A stretch of 64,000 nt of DNA, taken from NCBI RefSeq assembly GCF_030272615.1, contig NC_081411.1, positions 43,133,017-43,197,016 on the forward strand, read 5' to 3'. The DNA is from Cryptomeria japonica. Taxonomy: Eukaryota > Streptophyta > Pinopsida > Cupressales > Cupressaceae. The translations under genes were made by a program, and so were the position numbers. The notes beneath the pieces are model-generated. The model saw only the letters and a program-made list of their open reading frames with translations. It searched no databases and was not told where the DNA came from. Shown here in pieces: positions 23,071-35,492 of this stretch (positions within the stretch are counted from its first letter, which is position 1; each line of letters begins with the position of its first letter).

Positions 23071-24144
23071 TGTCTATGCTAAAATTCTTCATTAATTCAA
23101 CTAGAAATAAAGAGAAATCACGAATCCCTATCTAATCAAACAATCCTAAACAAAACCAATGAAATGATACAATCAAGCAAATAGGAATGCAAAAATATTC
23201 AATAAAATCGCCCTATGTGATGACTACATATGGCTTCCATTCTTCTTCTCTTCTTTGTGGTATGGTGGCTCTCAGATGTCGCATTGGCAACCTGCAAATG
23301 ACACAAATATTCAAAGTTCATGATTGTTGAAAATAGATATTGAATGCTCAATTTATAGATTTTTTGAGAGGATTGAATTAGAGGTGGAACATATTGATCA
23401 AGAGGTGGAAATCAAGTGAGCGCACATGCTGATTGATAGTTGAATTGCTGATTTGGAGGTGGAACTCAATAAATTTAATAGATAAATGAGTTAACTGATT
23501 GAGAAAAAAGTTGATTGAAAGATGCAAAAGAATGATTGAAGGATAATTAATTGATGACAAAGAAAGCGTTATTTAGAAAAATATAACTAGAAGATAGAAA
23601 AAGAATGATTGGAGAGAATTAAAGAAATTATGCAATTAATCAATTAAAGTAGATTAAATAGTTAACTGATTGAAACTTGATTGAGAGCTTTTTGGAAAAA
23701 AGTAAAGTGGAAGATAGAAATAGAGATTGAAAAGATAATTGAATTAATTAATTTAGCATGTGCTTGCACTTTGACTTAGATTTTCAATTTAATCTTTGCA
23801 TGATATTTCATTGAAATATTGAATTTATTTTAAATTCAATTTATTATTTGTATATATTTAGAACATGACTTTGATTTTCAATTTGATTTTTGAAATCATG
23901 CACATGTATTTGAAATTAGGAGAAATTTGAAGAATTAGAATTTGAATTTGAATTATAGGATTATGAAATTAAACAAAATTGTAATTTGGGGAACTGGAAA
24001 TGGAATTTAAAGAATTAATTAGTTAATTAAATAATTTAATTTAGAAATGGAATTTAATTAAATAGTAAAGATTATATAATTAAAGGAATTAAATCACAAT
24101 TAATTAAATAATTAATATTTAGAAAAAGAGTTGGGGATAAAATT

Positions 24145-26105
24145 ATGGGCGAGATTTCACAAAGTAGGGTTCGGCTACGAAATTCTTCTTGGGGTGAGGA
24201 TGCCCTCGATGATCCCCTTCCTCCTTAAGATCCATATGGTTTATAGGGTGATCATGTTCCTCAATAGGTTTTTTCAGAATGGGAAGTGGGTAGATGTGCT
24301 AGCTCTGGAGCAGTAGGAATGGCTTCAGAGAGACGTTGGCTGGTCAAAATCAAATTATTTCAAGGGTTTCTTTCATCAATAGAATAAGAGGGATGATATG
24401 CATAAACCAAGAGGTTTTTTAGGATTTATATTTGATAAACAGACAAAATAGGGTTGGTTTAGGGAATGAGGGGTCTGGATATAACCCTAAAAAGAATGAG
24501 GGTTCAAGCAAGGTAATAGTTGAAAAATCCTCTGAGAATCTGCGGCCATCGATGACAGATGATGTGAATCTTGATAAGGGCAAGTCATTGGGCAAGGATA
24601 ATTCGGTGGATAAAGTATGGTTTCCTTTTCCCTGTATCTATGTGATTGAAGCTCCATTGGACAAGAAGGCTAGGGACTTGCATTCTTTGGTTGTTTTCAT
24701 TCAGGTTTGGGGAGATAATATTTTGCTTTCAAAGCTACATCATAAGATTCATGAATTATGGTATGGTATGCTTTATTTTCAGGTTCTCCCTTTGAGTTCT
24801 TTCATAGTTATCTTTGATTTTGAGGCAGCTAAAATCAAGGCCCTTGAAAAGCCATTTTTTTGGTTTGGTCATAATTTGGTTTTTGTGAAATGTTGGAAAC
24901 CTATTTTCTTGACTTCTCAGGATATTGTTAAAACTATTCCTACTTGGTTTTCTCTTCCTGATCTCCCATATGAATTTTCTAATCCTGATATTTTGCAAAG
25001 AATATGGGATTCTTTTGGGAAGTTTATGCATTCACATTCTTTATTTGATGATGGGGTTTTTAGGGTTAAGATTTGTGTGTTACTCAACTTGTCTTCTGTG
25101 GTTACTTGCAATTGTAGTTTGAAGTCTATTGATGGGATTTGGAGGAAAATAATTGTTCGTGATTCTCATTGGTTTTTAAAATCTTCTATGGTTATGGATT
25201 CTCCATTATTTGTTACCGTAAAAGGTTTATCATTTGGTAAAAAGGAGGTTCAACCTTCAAAACCTGCTAACAAAGGTGTGATAAACCTTTAATCTTCAGT
25301 CTATCATGAATATCAATTGCATCTTGTTTCCCATCATGTTTTCCCTTCTATATTGAAGGATACTAAAGGGGTTTCTATTCAGGAGAAATTTGTCCCTGAT
25401 GGGGATGTTTTGTAAAAAACTAATGAGCTGATTGGATCGGGTTCTCATTTAGGGTTTCCTAATGAGGGGGTACCTTTTATGAGTGCTTCTATGCCTAATC
25501 AAGAGCTTGTGAATGGATTGCCTCAAGGGGAGTCTGATCCTTTGGTTCATGGGATTGAATCGACTTTTGTTGTTTCGGATGAGAGCTTAATTTATCAAGT
25601 CAAGAGGCTTGTATATGAAAATAATATCACTTTGAATCAGGATGTTATTGACAAGGTGGTTAATGTGATGGATCAAGATCTTGTCAATTTAAATACTTCC
25701 TTGTTTATCCCTCTGACCTACAATCCTTTTGAAATTCTCTCTCTAGATAAAGCATTGGGTTGTGAGAATGTTTTGTGTGAGGATAATAAGGTAGGTTTTT
25801 ATCCTATAATTAATAATCCTTTAGTATAAACTCCTTTGTCTCCTTCTTCACCGTTACCATCTCTTGTTAAGCGGGGTAGGAAGCCAAAGGCATTTTACAC
25901 TTAGTTGGAAGTAGATGTTGGAATCCATTCTACTCTATTGAGTCTGGGTTCTAGTTTTGTGAAGAGGAAAAATAAGTTTAGCCCTCCTTTTACTAGGTTT
26001 GTTGCTACCAAATGCAATCTTTAGGAATCTTTTGTGGTGGGTAAGGATGGTCAGGATGGTGCTCTTAAAAAGAGGGGAGTTAATGCCTCCCCTCGAGGAC
26101 AATGA
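24145..26105 (+). pseudogene. LINE B ORF1 (DUF4283-like, with AT-hook-like motif)
   Basis: The frame starts MGEISQSRVRLRNSSWGED twelve bases from the element's 5' end. The RRM-like core is open at 24432-25292 (KARDLHSLVVFIQVWGDN, LHHKIHELWYG, FWFGHNLVFV, LPDLPYEF). A further open block (25479-25829) is followed by a basic KRGRKPK (25869-25889), which resembles an AT-hook. There is no CCHC knuckle. Stops follow at about 25290 and elsewhere, and there is a shift between the N-terminus and the core. The ORF ends in a TGA that overlaps the ORF2 ATG. Confidence 0.8.
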
Positions 26106-29100
26106 AGGTCATTTCTTGGAATGTTAGGGGCTTAAATGCCCCTAACAAGATATGCTTGATTAAGTCCCAATTGGACTTAATGAAGTGTGACATTTTTATG
26201 ATGCAAGAAACTAAATTGAGTGTGCAAGGTGCCGATTTTTTGTTTTCTAAATGGAAGGCTTGGAATTTTGTGTTTCCCCCTCTGCGGGGACTTCAGGGGG
26301 TTTATCTTTCCTCTGGAATGATGTTACTATTGAATTATCTCTAGTTATTTATGCTCCTTACTGGATGTTGGCTTTTGTGAAAAGCAAGGTTTCTAATGTT
26401 AAATTTGGCTATTCAATATTTATGGTCCAATGACTATTTTAGGGAAAAGAGATCTTTGGGATTCTTTAACTGTTATCTTATCCCCTCTTCAGGGACAGTT
26501 TGTGGTCTTTGGAGGGGATTTTACTGCTATTGCTTATGAGGATGATAAAATTGGTGGCATTTTACCTAATAAACGTATTGTGGTTGATTTTAATTCTTTT
26601 ATTCAAAAAAACTATTTATTGGATTGTAAAACTTTAAGTAGTCCAGCCTTAAACAATGTGGTTATGAGTATTGGTATGGACTCTATTGCCTTTGCTAAAC
26701 ACAAACTTTTGAATTCCCAGCTTGAGGAAGTCCTTTCCCAGGAATAAATCTATTGGTGACAGAAGTCTAGGGACTTGTGGCTTGTGGAGGGGGATAGGAA
26801 CACTAAATTTTTTCATTCCTCCACTAAAATGAAGAGATAGAGGAGTATGATCTCTTGTATTCAGGACTCTTTTGGGGTCTTCTTAACCAAGGAAAAGGAT
26901 ATCACCATTGAATCCATTAGGTTCTTTAAATCTTTGTTGATTGTAGAATCTTCTTCTTTTGGTGATAGTTTTGTTTCGGCCATTCCACAACTTATTTCTG
27001 AGGAGGATAATAAAATGCTTATGGCCCATTTTTCCAATCAAGAGGTGAAAGAGGTTGTTTTTTTCTATGGCTTCTGATAAAACCCTGGGTCCTGATGGTT
27101 TTACTGCTTTGTTCTTCCAAAAGTGTTGGTCTTTTCTTGGGGATGAGATTCTTCTTGTCTTGGAGGATGCCAAGTGTAATAGGTTTATTTTGAAAGAGAT
27201 GAATACTACTCTTATTGCCATCATTCCTAAGATAGAGAATCCTAAGTATTTTGTTGACTTTCACCCAATTGCTTTATGTAACACATTGTATAAAATAATT
27301 ACTAGGTAAATCTTTGTGAGGCTTTCTAGGCTCATCCCTAAGATTATTTCGGGTGAGCAAGGTGTTTTTATTCCTGGTAGGGAAACTGTAGAAGGGGCCA
27401 TTGTGGAACATGAGATCTTGCATTATATCTCCAACCTTTCTATTCATGTAATGATTCTTAAATTAGATATGATGAAAGCTTATGATAGGGTTAGTTGGCA
27501 GGCTCTATCTTCTGTCCTTAGAAAATTTGGTTTTGGGGCTAAGTGGGTGAGGTGGATAAATGAATGAATTTCTACTGCTAGATTTTTTGTGATTTTGAAT
27601 GGTTCCCCTTGTGGTTTTTTTGCCTCATCTAGAGGCCTTAGGCATGGAGATCCTTTGTCGCCTTTCCTGTTTATCATTTTAGCTGAAGCCTTAAGCAAAT
27701 CTATCTTGGCTGCTAGGGAGGATGGTCATTGGAAGGGTATTAGTATTCCAAATATGGTAGTTAAGCACTCACATTGTCTTTTTGTTGATGATACTTTATT
27801 ATTTGGTCATGTCACTATGGCTAAGGCAAAAGTTATTAGTAAGATTATCATAGATTACTCGGCTTTTTCTAGCTAAAAGGTGAATAGTGCTAAATCTAGG
27901 ATTTTTTTTCTTAATGTTTCTCCCTTGGTACAGTCAAGGTTGGTTAAGTTTTGAAAGTTTAATGTTGGTCACTTTCCTTGCAAGTATTTAGGGATTCCTT
28001 TTTATACTAGTTCTGAGAAGCATAACTTTTGGGAGAGAATCTCCTCTTCCATATCATCAAGGATTCTTTCTTGGAGTCATAAGTGGCTTACTTTCCCTAG
28101 TAAGATAGTGCTTATCAAGGTTATTTTGAATGTGGTTCTTATTTATTTGATGTCGCTATCAAAGGCTCCTAAAAAAGTGGTTGTTAATTTGTAGTCAGTT
28201 CTGAGGTCATTCTTGTGGAATGATAATGTGAGTGGTAGGGCTAGAATACCTTTGTTGGCTTGGGATAAAGTTTGTTCTTTGAAGGACTGGGGAGGTGTTG
28301 GTATTAGAGATTTAGGTAGGCAAAATTTGGCTTTAGGGGCTAAGTTAGTGTGGAAGTTATATAAAGAATCTTCTTCTAAGTGGGCTTCAATTTTGTTTGC
28401 AAAATATTTAGGGAATATCCCTAGGGAGATTGTTTTTACAGCTTCCTTGCTTCCTTAAGGTTCTACAATTTGGAATTTTATGTCTGAATGTAGGTTTGTT
28501 ATCCTACCTAGTTTATCTTGGCTTGTGCATAATGGTAGGAAAGCCAAATTTTGGGAGGAAGTATGGAATGGTTTTTCTGCTCTGACTAGTATTAGAGATT
28601 GGTCGACCCTTGTGTCTCAATTAAAGTTTTCTTGGGGTATTTTTGTGGTAGATTACTTTTATTTGGATTTGTCTGGTCTTGTGTTGGTTGCCAGATGAGA
28701 ATCGATAGATTCTTTCCCTGTTGGGCAAGAGATTAAGTCTACTTATGTTGAGGAGTTAAATAAGCGCCAAATTGTTTTTTCCGATTGTGATGATGAGTTA
28801 ATTTGGGTCCATTCTAAGTCTGGGGAGTATTTGGTTAAAGGTGCGTATAAGTTTTTATTTGGTAATTGTAGGGGGGAAGTATGGCCCTCCATACTTTTTT
28901 GGCATATTGCCTGTCTTCCAAAGGCGGGTGCTTTTGCATGACTAGTTGTTCAGGATAGAGTCCTCATTGATATGAGATTAGATAGACTTGGGATCACTGT
29001 TGTGTTTCCTTGTGTATTGTGTGGATGTTCCTTGGAATCAACTAATCCCCTTTTTATACATTGTCCTTTTTCTTAAGAGTGTTGGTACTGGCTTTTTGAT

Positions 29101-29970
29101 AAATTAAATTGGTTTGTTACATTATGTGGAGATTTACAGTCTTAGTTTAGGAGTTGGCCTTCTTTGTGTTCATCTTCTTTTTATGCTTGTTTGTGGGACA
29201 TTGCCCCTTCTATTTTGATTTGGAATATATGGCTAGAGAGGAACAATGGAATCTTTAGGAAGAAGATTTCCTCCCTGTTGGATGTACTTTTCTACATTGA
29301 TAAATCTGTTTCTAAATTTGCTTTGGCTTTTATTTATAAGATTCTATGTTCTCAGTGTTGTTTTACCTCTTGGGATAGCTAGATTATGAGGCATTGGTCG
29401 GTCTTGCATTTAATTCCTTCTCAGAGTGCTATTTCTAGGAAAATGGTTTCTAAAATCAACATAATAGGGATGACTTGGTTACCACCTCCTAGGTCCAAGT
29501 AGAAGCTAAATTTTGATGGTGCTTCACGTGGCAACCCAGGTAAGTCTTCCATTGGGGTGGTGATTAATGATGATGATTCCAAATTTATTAGAGAAATGTG
29601 TCAGTGTATCCCGGATGGGACTAATAATGTTGTAGAATTTCAAGCACTCTTTGTTGGGCTAGATATGCTAATGTCATTGGATTTTAAAGATGTTGTGATT
29701 GAAGGAGATTCTATGGTGGTCTTTTATGTTGTTTCTAATCGAGTTTACAATTCCTGACATTTACAATATTGGTTGGATAATATTTTGTTACAACTTAAGT
29801 TCTTTAATTCTTATTTTATTTCTCATTGTTATAGGGAAGCAAATTTCATTGCATATTTTTTGGCTAATAAGGCCTTCGATGAGAATATTAAAATGTTTGA
29901 GGATATAGATGTGTGTTGTCTGCCTCCTTTGCCTATAAAATCTAAGCACTTTCCTAGGGATTTTATTTGA
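26102..29970 (+). pseudogene. LINE B ORF2 (endonuclease, reverse transcriptase, RNase H), broken
   Basis: ORF2 nicks target DNA and copies the RNA into it. The start gives MKVISWNVRGLNAPNK (APE-type endonuclease), then QETK and GDFTA where family members have GDFNA. About 120 residues present in LINE C, including the SDHFPV motif, are missing at about 26650. The reverse transcriptase region (27055-27876) has LDMMKAYDRVSW and FVDDTLLFG, the latter a catalytic box with V for A. A zinc-binding region (PKAGAF...CVLCG) lies near 28900-29080. RNase H begins NFDGASRGNPG at about 29510 and continues to REANFIAYFLANKAFDE. Many stops and shifts occur. Confidence 0.85.
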
Positions 29971-30441
29971 ATTCTTTTGGGTCATCTTCTTTAGCTTTGC
30001 CTCGACCTTGCACTTTGCTTGGAATTGTTAATATGTATACATTTTTGGTGGGATGGAGTACGGGGCCTTTTTTTGGCATCTTTACTTGATTACATCAAAT
30101 TGCATCCTTATTCATAATTGCAAGGAGTGTGTTGGTCAGTTCTTAGCTTCTGAGTTGATGTGTTGATTGGGGTGGCATCTTGATCGAGGTGATCTTCTCT
30201 GATTGTATTATAATAACTCTTGTACTACTATGCCTCACATGATTTTTCTTTTTTAAGGCATTGATTAATGATTTCTTCTTTGAGGTGTGGCAACCTGTGT
30301 ACATTTGTTGGTACGAGGATTGTGTTATGGCTCGTGTGGTTTTATGATTTCACATCAATATATGTTAGGCTTGTGTGATATTATGGTTGCTTGTGCGATA
30401 AGATTATCGATTAATGATGCTTCTTTTCTCTTTATATATGC

Positions 30442-31142
30442 TTGTTGGCCCTATATTCTTTGTGTTTTGTTTTTCGAATCTCGTTGCCTATTAAGAATTG
30501 TGATTTTCAGGATACTCATGCCTTTGATGATCAGAAACTTGGTAGGTTGTTTAATTTTCATTCTTTGGAGTTTTCTATTGCTATTTGTAAGGTGGTTGGC
30601 AAGCAGTGGCTGGTGGAAAATGCTAATGTTTTCCTTGCTGAAGTGGTTTCTCGTTTTGTTAATGTTTGTATGTATATGCTCATGGATGCTTCTTTGGTTT
30701 AGGCATTATTGGATGCATAGATACATCCCTCTTTTTATTCTACTTCTAATTTGGATAATTCTCTATCTTCTTATCATTTTGAGTTTGGTCATTTTCCTTA
30801 TGGTGGCTTTTATCTCATTATCAACTATTATCTAATGGTTGGCATTATGAATTACTTTCACTATTGAGAGGTGGTTTGGTTTCTAATATTTATGATGACA
30901 CAATATTTTCTCTTGTAGCCTTCTTGGATCATGTTTCTCCAGTTACCTTGGTTGCGGCTGTAAATGTTTTTTCAGGTTTACACTTCCTTCTTGACTCTAT
31001 GAATGTAGTTATGTCTCTCCCAACTATGGTGGAGCCTTTGCAGGTGGTTGCTCTAGATGTTTAGGTTTTGGTTGCTTCTCAGTTTGAGGTGATTTTGCCT
31101 CCTCCAGATGAGGGTCCAAGAAATTGGTTTCTTCATTCTTGA
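30442..31142 (+). pseudogene. LINE B ORF3, conserved frame of unknown function
   Basis: This frame lies about 470 bases after ORF2. It reads LPIKNCDFQDTHAFDDQKLG, then LVENANVFLAEVVSRF, YHFEFGHFPYGGF, SNIYDDTIFS, AAVNVFSGLHFLLDS, and ends RNWFLHS-stop at 31142. The same blocks in the same order occur in LINEs C and D. Stops at about 30700, 30720 and 31062 and one frameshift near 30840 break it. I do not recognise the family. The start is uncertain, since no ATG is shared between copies. Confidence 0.6.
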
Positions 31143-31370
31143 TGTTTATTTTCTTCGGCTTCTCTTGTGCTCTTTGGCAGGTGATTTTGTATTTGGCTCA
31201 CAAATTTTGGATGGGCTGGGGTATCATTTTAGTATCGATGTTGGCTTATAAGCCTTTTTTGGGATGGATTCGGCTGGTTTGGAGATCTCATTTCTCCTCT
31301 TCGATGTAATTGTTCATGTTGTCTTCTCGATGGGGTTTTTTTATGAGCAAGACCAAAGGTTTTCTTTGTT

Positions 31371-31445
31371 TGGTTCTTTCCTACCCGTTCTCTTTGAACC
31401 AGGTTTGTATAAATTTATAATTAATAAAATTACTGGTTCTCCACT
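31371..31445 (+). promoter_or_regulatory. LINE B 3' hairpins
   Basis: Hairpin 1 is TGGTTC/GAACCA (31371-31376, 31396-31401) with loop TTTCCTACCCGTTCTCTTT. Hairpin 2, ACTGG/CCACT (31432-31436, 31441-31445), has one mismatch. Confidence 0.6.
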
Positions 31446-31771
31446 TTTATTTTTTATTTTTAAATATTTAGAAAAAGAGTTAATGATTAGATGATTAGAG
31501 ATAGAAATTGAGAATAAATTCATTTAAATAATAAAGATTATTTAAACTGAAAGATTAATAATCACCATTAATTAAATAAATAATATTTAATTAACATTAA
31601 AAAACTGTTTGATTGATTAAATGATGATAGAATTGAAATTGGAATAATTAGTAAGATGATGAGGAAATATGAATTTAGAAGAAGAAGATTAATTAACTTA
31701 ATTAAATAATTATTTAACTAATTAGATGAATAATTAGTACATGATCAATGAGACATTTTTAGGTGTCTACA

Positions 31772-32467
31772 TTTGCCCCTCTTTCAAACAAAGTCAATAC
31801 AACATTGTAGTAAAGAAAATGAAATATTTATGCCCCAGTATGCCCGAGTGATGCTTAGGGTGTAAATATGCCCCCTCAGAAAAAGTGGTCGAAAAAATCA
31901 AAAATTGAGACCATATTTTTATATCATTATAGTGATCTATCGTGTGAAGTTTCATGCAATTTTGAGATCGTTTGAGTAGCGTACAAGTCCATTGAAATTC
32001 TCGGGGACCATGACTGTCAGTCTAAAAAAACCATAATTTTGAGCTATAAATAGTAATTTTGCCCTTTCATTGTCTCATTTGCATTATGTTGAGTTCTTGG
32101 AGATCATTGCGAGTCTAGTGCATCCTTGTGAGTATTTGTTCATCATGGTTGGCTTCAGGGAACAACTGCACTTGTCTGACTAAGTGCATTCTTATCAAAG
32201 ACCACCGGGGATGGGTGACATGGTATGTTTCCAAACTTTTCCTCTATTTTTTGTCTGATTTTGTCAATTTATCAAAAAAAAATTTGAGAGCCCTTACTTT
32301 TAGTCTTTACGCAATCGCATGTCGATGTTTACGCATACGCCTTTAATGTTACACAAAAACCTTAATTATATCACATTAGCATACGTGTCACGCAATAGTG
32401 TCTAGTGTTATGCATGCATTTGTATGTTTATGCATTAGCTTATATCTTCATGTCGGATTCACCAAAA
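31772..32467. mobile_element. Internal region 3 of the LTR array
   Basis: It is 696 bp from TTTGCCCCTCTTTCAAAC to GGATTCACCAAAA, with a TATA box at 32045-32052, the antisense exon at 32145-32222 and the donor GTATGT at 32223. Confidence 0.8.
32145..32222 (+). pseudogene. Conserved 26-codon antisense exon, copy 3
   Basis: Starts MVGFREQLHLSD, then one TAA stop, then VHSYQRPPGMGDM before the GTATGT donor. It is 78 nt long. Confidence 0.5.
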
Positions 32468-34950
32468 TGTCTATGCTAAAATTCATCATTAATTCAACTA
32501 GAAATAAAATGAAATCATGAATCCCTATCTAATCAAACAATCCTAAACAAAACCAATGAAATGATACAATCAAGCAAATAGGAATGAAAAATATTCAATA
32601 AATTCTCCCTATTCCATTACTGCATATGGCTTCCATTGTTCTTCTCTTCTTTGTGGTATGGTGGCTCTTAGATATCGCGTTGGCAACCTGCAAATGACAC
32701 AAAGATTCAAAATTCATGATTGTTGAAAATGGAGATTGAATGCTCAATTTATAGATTTTTGGAGAGGATTGAATGAGAAGTGGAACAGATTGATCAAGAG
32801 GTGGAACTCAGGTGAGCTCACATGTTGATTGATAGTTGAATTATTGATTTGGAGGTGGAACTCAATAGATTGAATAGATAAATGAGTTAACTAATTGAGA
32901 AAAAAGTTGATTGAAAGATACAAAAGAATGATTGGAGGATAATTAAAAGATGACAAAGAAAGCTTTATTTAAAAAAAGCTAACTAGAAAATAGAAAAAGA
33001 ATGATTGGAGAGAATTAAAGAAAATTATGCAATTAATCAATTAAAATAGATTAAATAGTTAACGGATTGAAAGTTGATTGAGAGTTTTTTGGAAAAAAGT
33101 AAAGCGGAAGATAGAAATAGAAATTGGAAAGATAATTGAATTAATTAATTTAGAATGTGCTTGCACTTTGACTTATATTTTCAATTTAATCTTTGCATGA
33201 TATTTAATTCAAATTTTGAATTTATTTTAAATTCAATTTATTATTTAAATATATTTAGAACTTGACTTTGATTTTCAATTTGATTTTTGACATCATGCAC
33301 ATGTATTTGAAATTAGGAGAAATTTCAAGAATTTGAATTTGAATTTGAATTAGATGAATATGAATTTAAACGAAATTAGAATTTGGGGAATTGGAAATGG
33401 AATTTGAAGAATTAATTATTTCTAAATAATTTTAAAAAATTATTTAATTATTTAGAAATGGAATTTAATTAAATAATAAGGATTATATAATTAAAGGAAT
33501 TAAATCACAATTAATTAAATAATTAATATTTAGAAATAGAGTTAATGATTAGATGATTAGAGATAGAAATTGAGAACGAATTAATTTAAATTGTTAGGAA
33601 CCTGAAGGACAACTGAGAGGGGGGGGGTGAATCAATCGTCAATAAATTACAACCCAAATAGAAATAATTTCAACTTAAACTTAGTGCCAGTAAACCAAAC
33701 TTAATGCCGGTGAAACAGATTAGCAGTTATATCAATACCGGTGTAACTTAATGTATGAAACAAAAAGGTAAACAACATCCATAACACATTACACAAATAT
33801 TTTGATGTGGAAACCTTGTAAGGGGAATAACCACGATGGGAAACCTTACCAACAATCATATGATACTACTGCAGATAGTAAGTGTATACAAATGGGGTCT
33901 GCACATGCAGAAAGGCCAACCGCATAGAGCTCACTGCTCAATCACAAAATGGGAGTCACACTTACTACAGTAGGATGGTTAAATCCTATAGTAATGTACT
34001 GCTTCAAGGTAGCATCTCCAATGCTAGAGTCAATATCGGTTTAAGCTCTGACAACCACCTTCGTAACCTTGCTTCAACCTTCAGATAATGTTTGTGTGAT
34101 TCGCACTAAGATCTGCTCATATGATCTTCAATATTTGCACATATACTCATACCATACCAAGTTACATCTTATTTCATCTCTCAAACGAGATCTTACATTT
34201 ATACAAAACCTAAGATCAAATATTAAGCTCAACTCATTAAAGATATTACATTTAAATCAATTACAAAATAAGTCTTGAAGCTATACAATATGTGGGCCTT
34301 AATACAATATCCAAATAATAAACCATCTCCATAACGTGTCGTGCTGATCAGGAATAGATGTCATGTACCGGTCCATAACCTAGACCTATCTGCCAGTAAC
34401 AACAAATATGTCAACCCGATTAGACCAATAACCAAAACACCAAAACCAAATAATCAATCCATGTCTTCAACATAACCAAATGATCTCCAGATGATAATAA
34501 GTCATCATCATTGTCGGTGAACCATCTAACCTACCGGTGACTATGCATAAGCCACTAACCTTGCCGGTGAACACATTATGTCGGTTCAACAGTAAACCAT
34601 TATAACCAGAGTGCCAAATCAACAATGTAGACCTCCAGAAGGATAAGTGTTGACATCAATGACAAAACCAATGCAACACATCCATAATACCAACATAAAT
34701 AATAAAAATTATTTTAATTGAAAGATTAATAATCACCATTAATTAAATAAATAATATTTAAGTAACATTAGAAAATGGTTTGAATGATTAAATGATGATA
34801 GAATTGAAATTGGAATAATTAGTAAGATGATAAGGAAATATGAATTTAGAAGAACAAGATTAATTAACTTAATTAAATAATTAAATAATTATTTAACAAA
34901 TTGGACGAATAATTAGTACACGATCAATAAGACATTTTTAGTTGTTTATA
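32468..34950 (-). repeat. LTR d (split by a solo LTR)
   Basis: Parts 32468-33591 and 34701-34950 join to about 1374 bp. Its right end has decayed to GTTGTTTATA. Confidence 0.8.
33592..34695 (-). mobile_element. Solo LTR, probably Copia type
   Basis: It is 1104 bp with ends TGTTAGGAACC and ATACCAACA and a 5-bp TSD TAAAT (33587-33591 and 34696-34700). It contains a GAGAGGGGGGGGGTGAATC tract, as seen in many plant Copia LTRs. The minus orientation is inferred from TGTTGGTAT at the right end and is less certain. No internal domain is present. Confidence 0.75.
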
Positions 34951-35492
34951 TTTTCTCTTGTTTGAGAAAAAGTCGACACGACATTGTTTCAAAGAAAATG
35001 AAAGATTTTTGCTCTAGTATGCCCTGGTGACGCTTAGGGTGTAAATATACCCCCTCGAAAAAAGTGGTTGAAAAATTCAAAAATTGAGACCATATTTTCA
35101 ATGTCATCATAGTGAGAAATTCTACAAAGTTTCATGTGATTTCGAGATCATTTGAGTAGCCTACAAGTTTGTTAAAGTTCAGGGGGACCATGGTCGTTGG
35201 TGTGAAAACCCTACTTTTGAGCTATAAATAGTAATTTTTCCCTTTCAATTGCTCATTAGCATTGTGTTGAGTTCTTGGAGATCATTGTGAGTCTAGTGCA
35301 TCTCTGCGAGTATTTGATCATCATGGCTAGCTTCAGGGCACGACTGCACTTGTCCGAGCAAGTACATTCTTATTAGAGACCATCGGGGACAAACGACATG
35401 GTATTTTTCCAAACTTTTGCTCTTTTTTTGCTTGATTTTGTCAATTTATCAAAAAATTATTTTAGAGCCCTTACTTTTAGTCTTTATGCAAT
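34951..35492. mobile_element. Internal region 4 of the LTR array, truncated
   Basis: It matches the other internal regions to TTTATGCAATCG and then switches to the duplicated flank. It keeps the TATA box (35223-35230) and the exon (35323-35400). The donor has decayed to GTATTT. The primer-binding end is missing. Confidence 0.8.
35323..35400 (+). pseudogene. Conserved 26-codon antisense exon, copy 4
   Basis: Reads MASFRARLHLSEQVHSY, then a TAG, then RPSGTNDM. It is 78 nt with codons 13-17 intact. This is the copy least damaged at the position where others have a stop. Confidence 0.5.

Larger units (their letters stand above)
24133..31462 (+). mobile_element. LINE B, near full-length L1-type element
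   Basis: A perfect 19-bp TSD, AATATTTAGAAAAAGAGTT, flanks it (24114-24132 and 31463-31481). The order is a 12-nt leader, ORF1, ORF2 (endonuclease, reverse transcriptase, zinc-binding region, RNase H), ORF3 and a 3' end with two hairpins. The tail is T-rich (TTTATTTTTTATTTTT) instead of poly(A). All reading frames have stops or shifts, so it is dead. Confidence 0.9.
23071..31771 (-). repeat. LTR c (split by LINE B)
   Basis: Parts 23071-24132 and 31482-31771 join to about 1352 bp, with the same termini as the other LTRs. Confidence 0.85.

Noticed and set aside
30287-30835. Plus-strand frame of 182 codons, very hydrophobic
   Set aside because: It overlaps LINE ORF3 in another frame. The ORF3 frame is the one shared with LINEs C and D.
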